From: Branchiostoma floridae
Lineage: Eukaryota > Chordata > Leptocardii > Amphioxiformes > Branchiostomatidae
Length of the DNA: 64,000 nt
Direction: 5' to 3'
Assembly: GCF_000003815.2 (NCBI RefSeq)
Contig: NC_049988.1
Span: forward strand, 10,051,788 to 10,115,787
Positions 60,801-64,000 of the stretch are shown piece after piece (within the stretch, counting starts at the first letter, position 1; every line of letters begins with the position of its first letter). The position numbers and the translations under genes are program-made. The notes under the pieces are model-generated. The model was not told the origin of the DNA, searched no databases, and saw only the letters and a list, made by a program, of their open reading frames with translations.

Positions 60801-63800
60801 AAAGACTATGTCACCAATAGATATGAGGATGGTACAAGCTCACATCTATGCTATTCTCCACTACTTATGTATGCGACCGATAGGTGTTGCTAAAAGCCAA
60901 AAACAAAAAGACCATCTTTGGCTATGCCCAGCAGAAAATTGATGGCTTGATATGGCATAGAAACTGCGATTCAGACCTATATCATAAATGAGCAACATAT
61001 AAAACATTCGCAGTCGACAGCCCATCTACCATTAGCCAAAGATCAAACCTCACAATATAAATATATGTTCCAATGTGCCTAAGCTGCAGCCGCAAAACGA
61101 CAAGCCTTATGTTAACCTGTGCAGTTGAACCCGTCTCCTTGGAAACCAAAGTCGCACGTGCATATGAAAGACCCGTCCGTATTGGCGCAGGTCGCGTTGT
61201 CATGACAAGGATTGGTCTGGCACTCATCCGTATCTTCAAAGAAAAGACATTGAAAGTCAATGATGTGTCCGTTACTTGAAAAAAAAACAGCAGCACTTCG
61301 TACTGCATCATTACATGTGTTCCCTCTCCTACTCACCCAGAGAGGATAGAACTGTTGAAAACATTTTATCATATCCAAACAACTACATATGATAATAAAA
61401 CAAGATAAATGAATTGCTAAATCTACTTGGTATCAGCTGTACATCTTACCCGTGCAATTGAAGCCATCACCATCATAGCCCACTAAACAATCACAATCAA
61501 AAGAACCGATTGTGTTGGTGCAGGTTGCATTGTCGTGGCAGCTCGTGCTGTTCAAACATTCATCAATGTCTGTAAAGAAAACAGCCATCAAATTTGTGTA
61601 ATGATAGCAAAATGTTATTCTTATATCTGAGTTGAAGTTGACTTCACCAGAGTCAAAGGTCCAGTGTAAGTCAAAGTTGCAAGAAAGCGATGATACCACA
61701 AGACAAAACCACAGCACGAAAAAATTTCATCTCAATCGGGTTGATCAGCGCATTCTCTAAGAAGCAATTGCCGACCGGCATTTTAAACTCTCATCTACGC
61801 CACAACTAATCTACGCGATTTGAAACTGTAAAGTGTACCCTTTTTTTAAGTAACAGCCAAGTGATAAAGCATGGGATGTCTTCTATTACGGGAAATAAGA
61901 TGTGATCCAGCTCACCAATGTTGAATTTAATGAATTACACAGCTTTAAGAAAGCAACGAGCGCAACTACAGTACAACGAGTCAGTTTATAAAACTGTGCA
62001 GCTTTGCTCTAGCTCTAAGCAAATAATCATTTGAAACTTTGTCTGAACCTGTGCAGTTGACTCCGTCTCCTTCGTACCCAACATGACACGTGCATATGTA
62101 AGACCCGTTTGTGTTCGTGCAACTCGCGTTAGCATGGCAAAGATCGGTCTGCTGCTGGCACTCATCGATGTCTATGATTGTAAATGAAAAATACAACGTA
62201 ATAAATTCTATCTTCATTATACATGTATGACAATCACATTTGAAATAATAAAAAAATAGTGCTGGGTTATACCGATCCATACTTTACAAGACTAGAAAAC
62301 ACGGGATCATTTGGCTCTGATACAAACTTATCTAAATCTGGTTGTGTATCGTACCCGTGCAGTTAAATCCATCCCCTTCATACCCATCAATGCAGTGACA
62401 TCTGAAAGACCCATGTGTGTTGGTGCAGATCGCATTCGTGTCACAGGGAGAATTCCGGCATTCACCTATGTCTGTATGTGGAAAGTCAGTATGAAAAAGA
62501 AATACCTTCTAAAGGAAAAAAAATGGCCAGTAGACATAATGCAGACAAAACAAACGCCAATCGCTCTTGGTTTATGTATACGAAGAGTACCTTTCCTGTA
62601 CAGAGCACAGCCTTGCAATACTATACTACACCACTACATCCAGGGCCAGGATTGGTGCAAAGAAGCAATTGCAACTGATACCCAACCATACCTAGCAGTT
62701 GTCTGTGCAGAGAACATGTTCCCAAGAGGTTGCGCGTTTCCTAGAGCTATGACATATATGTGGCGATCGCAACTATTGATACATGTAATAGACACACATT
62801 TCTAAAAGATATCTAAAAGAAACGAGCAGCGCAAAACTCAGAAGCAGAAGTTGCTGCAGACCATTGAGGATCACACCTTTATTAAAATCGACTTTTCAAA
62901 AGAGCAGGAGCTGAAAATAAACACCACAAATGATCATAACCTGTGCAGTTAAAACCGTCTCCTTCGTATCCAAAGTCGCACGTGCACGTGTAGGACCCGT
63001 CAGTGTTGGTGCAGGTCGCATTCTCGTGGCAAATCGTTGTGTTCAAACATTCGTCAATGTCTGTAAACATAACGAGCTATCAAGATAGTGTTCGTGGCCC
63101 TACTTAGCCGAAAATTGGAAGATACGGCAACGAAACTTCAATGCTGTTCATTGCCGTGTTCCAACACAACAAAGAGAATCTGTAGTCGTTAAACCATGCG
63201 CCTACAGGGAAAGTACACATAATTTTAGACTGATAACTTTTCAAAAGTGCGGAAGCTGTAAAAAAAGAGAAATGATCAGAACCTGTGCAGTTAAAACCGT
63301 CTCCTTCGTATCCAATGTCGCACGTGCATGTGTAGGACCCGTCAGTGTTGGTGCAGGTCGCATTCTCGTGGCAAATCGTTGAGTTCGAACATTCGTCAAT
63401 GTCTGTAAAGAGAACAAGCTATCAAGATAATGGTCGTACGTATATACTGACAGCAAGATGCTATCCTTCTCTCTATAATGAGAGGTGGTTGAAAGGACTA
63501 GTGTAAACAAGCATGCGCAGCGTCTATGTCATCCAGGTCCAGGATTGGTGCAAACAAGCAACGGATATCCAACCATTACCAGCAGTTGCCTGTGCAGAGA
63601 ACATATTCCCACTATGTTGTAGAGTGCTTCTGTGGCATCTATTGCAATGATAACTACTTATATATATGATCGACACGCATTTCTAAAATAGAGAGCTAAC
63701 CGAAACAAAAAGAGCAAAGCATCGACTAAGCAAACCATGGAGAGATACGGCGATGGAACTGCAATGTTGTGCTCCAAATGCTACTGGGCAACACTAAGAA

Positions 63801-64000
63801 TCCGCATACACCATATAGGCAGATAGGCAAAGAGAGCACACCCTATTCTAGACTGATACCTTTTCAAAAGTGCCGAAGCTGCAAAGAAAAGGCAAATGTT
63901 AAGAACCTGTGCAGTTAAAACCGTCTCCTTCGTATCCAAAGTCGCACGTGCACGCGTAGGACCCGTCTGTGTTGGTGCAGGTCGCATTTTCGTGGCATAT
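42802..64000 (-). CDS. Giant EGF/SEA transmembrane mucin, 5' end outside window
   Basis: I resolve 48 exons, all compatible in phase except one. Order: 17 EGF exons (63907 down to 55471), an atypical EGF (54725), SEA domain 1 (54204, 53837, 53422), an EGF (52861), 17 cbEGF exons (52594 down to 48334), a 424-residue Pro/Ser/Thr domain (46887-48158), an EGF (46558), SEA domain 2 (45825, 45524), an EGF split in two (45187, 44718), a transmembrane helix (44450) and the tail (43170, 42802). The end PTS-EGF-SEA-EGF-TM-tail is the layout of membrane mucins MUC3/12/13/17, cell-surface glycoproteins whose SEA domain self-cleaves and stays associated. EGF exons are symmetric (phase 1-1), which lets the array expand or skip without frame loss. 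Nearly every EGF has an NAT sequon and the Asp/Asn-hydroxylation pattern C-x-N-x4-F/Y-x-C-x-C. The signal peptide is beyond the edge. Function in lancelets is inference. Confidence 0.85.
43170..43257 (-). CDS. Cytoplasmic tail exon 1
   Basis: 88 nt, phase 2 in, 0 out, acceptor ATTACTCAG, donor [26 protein letters not shown] and QEIFGKDDA; acidic, with a possible Tyr phosphorylation site. Confidence 0.78.
43500..43835 (+). mobile_element. Non-LTR retrotransposon remnant (3' end of RT frame)
   Basis: The + frame contains [20 protein letters not shown] and [15 protein letters not shown]. These resemble the GKR-x-x-GRP and D..-WR endings common to LINE reverse-transcriptase proteins. Truncated, no RT core. 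It lies in a mucin-gene intron, antisense. Confidence 0.5.
44450..44561 (-). CDS. Transmembrane exon
   Basis: 112 nt, acceptor TTTTCTCAG, donor GTAAGT, phase 1 in, 2 out. [20 protein letters not shown] and a Leu run form a strong membrane helix, then [12 protein letters not shown] as stop-transfer. Confidence 0.88.
44718..44758 (-). CDS. Juxtamembrane EGF, second half
   Basis: 41-nt microexon, acceptor TTTCTTCAG, donor GTATGT, phase 2 in, 1 out. [13 protein letters not shown] completes the six-Cys EGF. Confidence 0.78.
45187..45256 (-). CDS. Juxtamembrane EGF, first half
   Basis: 70 nt, phase 1 in, 2 out, donor [26 protein letters not shown]. An upstream GT would break the frame into the next exon. 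Confidence 0.78.
45524..45713 (-). CDS. SEA domain 2, second exon
   Basis: Acceptor ATTTCTAG, donor GTACGA, phase 0 in, 1 out. [20 protein letters not shown], then [12 protein letters not shown] and sequons NHT and NAS. GSL stands where cleaving SEA domains have GSV or similar, so cleavage is uncertain. Confidence 0.78.
45825..45937 (-). CDS. SEA domain 2, first exon
   Basis: Acceptor GGTTTGCAG, donor GTAAGT, phase 1 in, 0 out. [20 protein letters not shown] then [11 protein letters not shown]: first half of a SEA domain. Confidence 0.75.
46558..46689 (-). CDS. EGF exon with Gly-Gln repeat
   Basis: 132 nt, phase 1-1, acceptor [19 protein letters not shown], then a (GQ) run, then [16 protein letters not shown]. 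Six hexanucleotide units at 46611-46646 encode the run. Only five Cys, with Phe in HADF where a Cys is usual. I chose donor T|GTCAGT because the nearer GTGAAC would remove the final Cys. Confidence 0.7.
46887..48158 (-). CDS. Mucin (Pro/Ser/Thr) domain exon
   Basis: One exon of 1272 nt (acceptor CATTTGTAG, donor G|GTAAGA, phase 1-1) encoding 424 residues of almost only Pro, Thr, Ser, Ala, Glu, Ile and Val. The N-terminal part has irregular PSPT-containing repeats (TVAPSPT, SILTPSP); the C-terminal part has regular 8-residue TPTPSEAP repeats. No Cys. This is expected to be densely O-glycosylated and extended. The long Gly-Val frame on the opposite strand is its antisense shadow. Confidence 0.9.
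46930..47520 (-). repeat. 24-bp coding minisatellite in mucin domain
   Basis: About 24-25 tandem copies, on the + strand CACTCGGTGT.GG.GTTGG, with changes mostly preserving the 8-residue frame. Likely to vary in copy number between individuals. Confidence 0.92.
48334..48450 (-). CDS. cbEGF block B exon 17
   Basis: 117 nt, phase 1-1; [16 protein letters not shown] and [12 protein letters not shown]. Last EGF before the mucin domain. Confidence 0.88.
48566..48682 (-). CDS. cbEGF block B exon 16
   Basis: 117 nt, phase 1-1; SPCSDNATC and [12 protein letters not shown]. Confidence 0.88.
48804..48920 (-). CDS. cbEGF block B exon 15
   Basis: 117 nt, phase 1-1; GPCDDNTTC and [15 protein letters not shown] replaces the usual NAT sequon. 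Confidence 0.88.
49046..49162 (-). CDS. cbEGF block B exon 14
   Basis: 117 nt, phase 1-1; [16 protein letters not shown] and [14 protein letters not shown]. Confidence 0.88.
49295..49411 (-). CDS. cbEGF block B exon 13
   Basis: 117 nt, phase 1-1; [14 protein letters not shown]. Confidence 0.88.
49602..49718 (-). CDS. cbEGF block B exon 12
   Basis: 117 nt, phase 1-1; SPCDDNATC and [12 protein letters not shown]. Confidence 0.88.
49826..49942 (-). CDS. cbEGF block B exon 11
   Basis: 117 nt, phase 1-1; consensus type with DVDEC start. Confidence 0.88.
50066..50182 (-). CDS. cbEGF block B exon 10
   Basis: 117 nt, phase 1-1; consensus type, DIDEC start, YSGDGFNC end. Confidence 0.88.
50405..50521 (-). 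CDS. cbEGF block B exon 9
   Basis: 117 nt, phase 1-1; [16 protein letters not shown] and [12 protein letters not shown]. Confidence 0.88.
50649..50765 (-). CDS. cbEGF block B exon 8
   Basis: 117 nt, phase 1-1; protein identical to exons 3 and 5, one base different from block B exon 10. Confidence 0.88.
51004..51120 (-). CDS. cbEGF block B exon 7
   Basis: 117 nt, phase 1-1, acceptor [18 protein letters not shown] and [12 protein letters not shown]. Confidence 0.87.
51352..51468 (-). CDS. cbEGF block B exon 6
   Basis: 117 nt, phase 1-1; [10 protein letters not shown] and [12 protein letters not shown]. Confidence 0.88.
51584..51700 (-). CDS. cbEGF block B exon 5
   Basis: 117 nt, phase 1-1; protein identical to block B exon 3. 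Confidence 0.88.
51820..51936 (-). CDS. cbEGF block B exon 4
   Basis: 117 nt, phase 1-1; consensus type with YSGNGLNC at the end. Confidence 0.88.
52056..52172 (-). CDS. cbEGF block B exon 3
   Basis: 117 nt, phase 1-1; [16 protein letters not shown] and [12 protein letters not shown], the block's consensus type. Confidence 0.88.
52328..52444 (-). CDS. cbEGF block B exon 2
   Basis: 117 nt, phase 1-1; [16 protein letters not shown] and [12 protein letters not shown]. Confidence 0.88.
52594..52710 (-). CDS. cbEGF block B exon 1
   Basis: 117 nt, phase 1-1; [16 protein letters not shown] and [12 protein letters not shown]. Confidence 0.88.
52861..52995 (-). CDS. EGF exon after SEA domain 1
   Basis: 135 nt, phase 1-1; [33 protein letters not shown]. 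Six Cys. Confidence 0.82.
53422..53567 (-). CDS. SEA domain 1, last exon with GSV motif
   Basis: Acceptor GTTCCTACAG, phase 2 in, 1 out. [18 protein letters not shown] matches the SEA strand containing the G|SVVV-type autoproteolysis site. Sequons NLT, NHT and NES follow. Confidence 0.75.
53837..53898 (-). CDS. SEA domain 1, middle exon
   Basis: 62 nt, phase 0 in, 2 out. [20 protein letters not shown] leads into the cleavage-site strand. Small, but both neighbours require its phases. Confidence 0.7.
54204..54310 (-). CDS. SEA domain 1, first exon
   Basis: Phase 1 in, 0 out. [20 protein letters not shown] then [14 protein letters not shown]: the first strand and helix of a SEA domain. Confidence 0.72.
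54372..54540. repeat. Repeat remnant related to the 1461-2797 element
   Basis: TTCGTTTCAGC, GCCCGACCGGGCTCCGGTTT and GGAAATG at 54495-54535 resemble 2750-2796. CAGTTCCAAACC at 54380 resembles the opposite end. Intronic. Confidence 0.45.
54725..54856 (-). CDS. Atypical EGF exon before SEA domain 1
   Basis: 132 nt, phase 1-1, acceptor [39 protein letters not shown] and LEC. Six Cys with a longer third loop and no calcium motif. Confidence 0.75.
55096..55470 (+). mobile_element. 5'-truncated tRNA-derived SINE
   Basis: Retains the B box GGGTTCGAGACC near 55118 and a body related to the 40901 SINE (TTGGGAAAGA.ACTT, ACTTTCCTCACTTCACTC, TAGTCGGCCCACC). It has an added middle section with GTGTGAGTGGTTCAACCC. 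Its end abuts an EGF exon. Confidence 0.65.
55471..55593 (-). CDS. cbEGF exon 17
   Basis: 123 nt, phase 1-1; [25 protein letters not shown] and [15 protein letters not shown] ends directly beside its donor. Confidence 0.88.
55942..56061 (-). CDS. cbEGF exon 16
   Basis: 120 nt, phase 1-1; [17 protein letters not shown] and [12 protein letters not shown]. Confidence 0.88.
56620..56736 (-). CDS. cbEGF exon 15
   Basis: 117 nt, phase 1-1; [22 protein letters not shown] and [13 protein letters not shown]. Confidence 0.88.
57152..57268 (-). CDS. cbEGF exon 14
   Basis: 117 nt, phase 1-1; [16 protein letters not shown] and [16 protein letters not shown]. Nearly identical to exons 13 and 15. Confidence 0.88.
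57595..57730. repeat. Intronic minisatellite
   Basis: Repeated GCGTTGCAACAGCTCC and ..GTAACAGCTCC motifs of roughly 20-43 bp. The matching introns at 56560-56600 and 57080-57130 hold fewer copies. Confidence 0.8.
57757..57873 (-). CDS. EGF exon 13
   Basis: 117 nt, phase 1-1; [16 protein letters not shown] and [14 protein letters not shown]. Val replaces the second Asp of the calcium motif found in its copies 14 and 15. Confidence 0.85.
58359..58479 (-). CDS. EGF exon 12 with out-of-phase donor
   Basis: [35 protein letters not shown]. The only GT donor reads TGCACAGG|GTATTA, one base later than in sibling exons, making 121 nt, so inclusion would shift the frame of exon 13. Reading on into the intron gives an early TAA. 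It may be skipped, decayed or a sequence error. Confidence 0.6.
59008..59127 (-). CDS. EGF exon 11
   Basis: 120 nt, phase 1-1, acceptor ATACAG; begins [17 protein letters not shown], with [14 protein letters not shown]. The first residue of the calcium motif is Glu rather than Asp. Confidence 0.85.
59239..59358 (-). CDS. cbEGF exon 10
   Basis: 120 nt, phase 1-1; [35 protein letters not shown]. Confidence 0.88.
59919..60038 (-). CDS. cbEGF exon 9
   Basis: 120 nt, phase 1-1; [17 protein letters not shown] and [12 protein letters not shown]. Confidence 0.88.
60461..60577 (-). CDS. EGF exon 8, altered calcium motif
   Basis: 117 nt, phase 1-1; [20 protein letters not shown] and [12 protein letters not shown]. 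Same Gly substitution as exon 4. Confidence 0.87.
60665..60732. repeat. Perfect 26-bp inverted repeat with 16-nt loop
   Basis: GATTACCATAGATAGATGTA then ATGGTG at 60665-60690 is exactly inverted at 60707-60732. Intronic, between EGF exons 7 and 8. Confidence 0.95.
61117..61233 (-). CDS. cbEGF exon 7
   Basis: 117 nt, phase 1-1; [20 protein letters not shown] and [12 protein letters not shown]. Confidence 0.88.
61450..61569 (-). CDS. cbEGF exon 6
   Basis: 120 nt, phase 1-1; [27 protein letters not shown] and [10 protein letters not shown]. Paralogue of exons 10 and 12. Confidence 0.88.
62049..62171 (-). CDS. cbEGF exon 5
   Basis: 123 nt, phase 1-1; [18 protein letters not shown] and [12 protein letters not shown]. 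Paralogue of exon 9 with one extra residue in the first loop. Confidence 0.88.
62355..62471 (-). CDS. EGF exon 4, altered calcium motif
   Basis: 117 nt, phase 1-1; [20 protein letters not shown] then [14 protein letters not shown]. Gly replaces Asp in D-x-D-E, as in exon 8. Confidence 0.87.
62941..63060 (-). CDS. cbEGF exon 3
   Basis: 120 nt, phase 1-1; [17 protein letters not shown] and [12 protein letters not shown]. Closest in type to exon 7. Confidence 0.88.
63283..63402 (-). CDS. cbEGF exon 2
   Basis: 120 nt, phase 1-1, six Cys; [17 protein letters not shown] and [12 protein letters not shown]. Calcium-binding D-x-D-E present. Confidence 0.88.
63907..64000 (-). CDS. EGF exon 1 of window (partial)
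   Basis: C-terminal part of an EGF domain: [18 protein letters not shown] then [12 protein letters not shown], donor GTTCTT. The start of the exon lies past the window edge. Confidence 0.85.

Overview
The window is metazoan nuclear DNA, most likely from a cephalochordate (lancelet, Branchiostoma). It has intron-rich genes with canonical GT/AG splice sites, tRNA-derived SINEs, many short inverted-repeat transposons, an assembly gap, and several members of the chordate RAMP family. No bacterial-type features are present. The species call is inference; the intron/exon structures are read directly from the sequence.

Left and centre (1-42300, all genes on +). Three receptor activity-modifying-protein (RAMP)-like genes lie in the same orientation. 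RAMP-like A (8858-12181) has its signal-peptide exon missing or unfound. RAMP-like B (32921-35331) is complete at 173 aa. RAMP-like C (39535-42293) is complete at 268 aa and carries two consecutive RAMP ectodomains before one transmembrane helix. All use the same exon phases: signal-peptide exon, then a phase-1 exon, then a phase-2 exon. RAMPs are single-pass partners of class B GPCRs of the calcitonin receptor family. Between A and B is a four-exon gene for an unrecognised coiled-coil protein (17685-20492). The rest is intergenic or intronic DNA with nested or foldback DNA transposons, minisatellites and SINEs.

Right (42800-64000, - strand). One large gene enters from beyond the right edge and ends at 42802. 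I resolve 48 exons. In protein order they encode 17 EGF domains (first one cut by the window edge), an atypical EGF, a three-exon SEA domain with a GSV-type autocleavage motif, an EGF, 17 tandem cbEGF domains with N-glycosylation sequons, a 424-aa Pro/Ser/Thr mucin domain, an EGF with a Gly-Gln repeat, a second SEA domain, an EGF split over two exons, a transmembrane helix and a 45-residue cytoplasmic tail. The C-terminal order PTS-EGF-SEA-EGF-TM-tail is that of membrane mucins of the MUC3/12/13/17 group, here with at least 35 further EGF domains and a second SEA on the N-terminal side. The EGF arrays show exon-plus-intron duplication on several scales.

The main candidates for something new are the double-RAMP protein with complementary cysteine losses in its two domains, an orphan 100-nt signal-peptide-like exon with GTG where ATG is expected, and the giant EGF/SEA membrane mucin.
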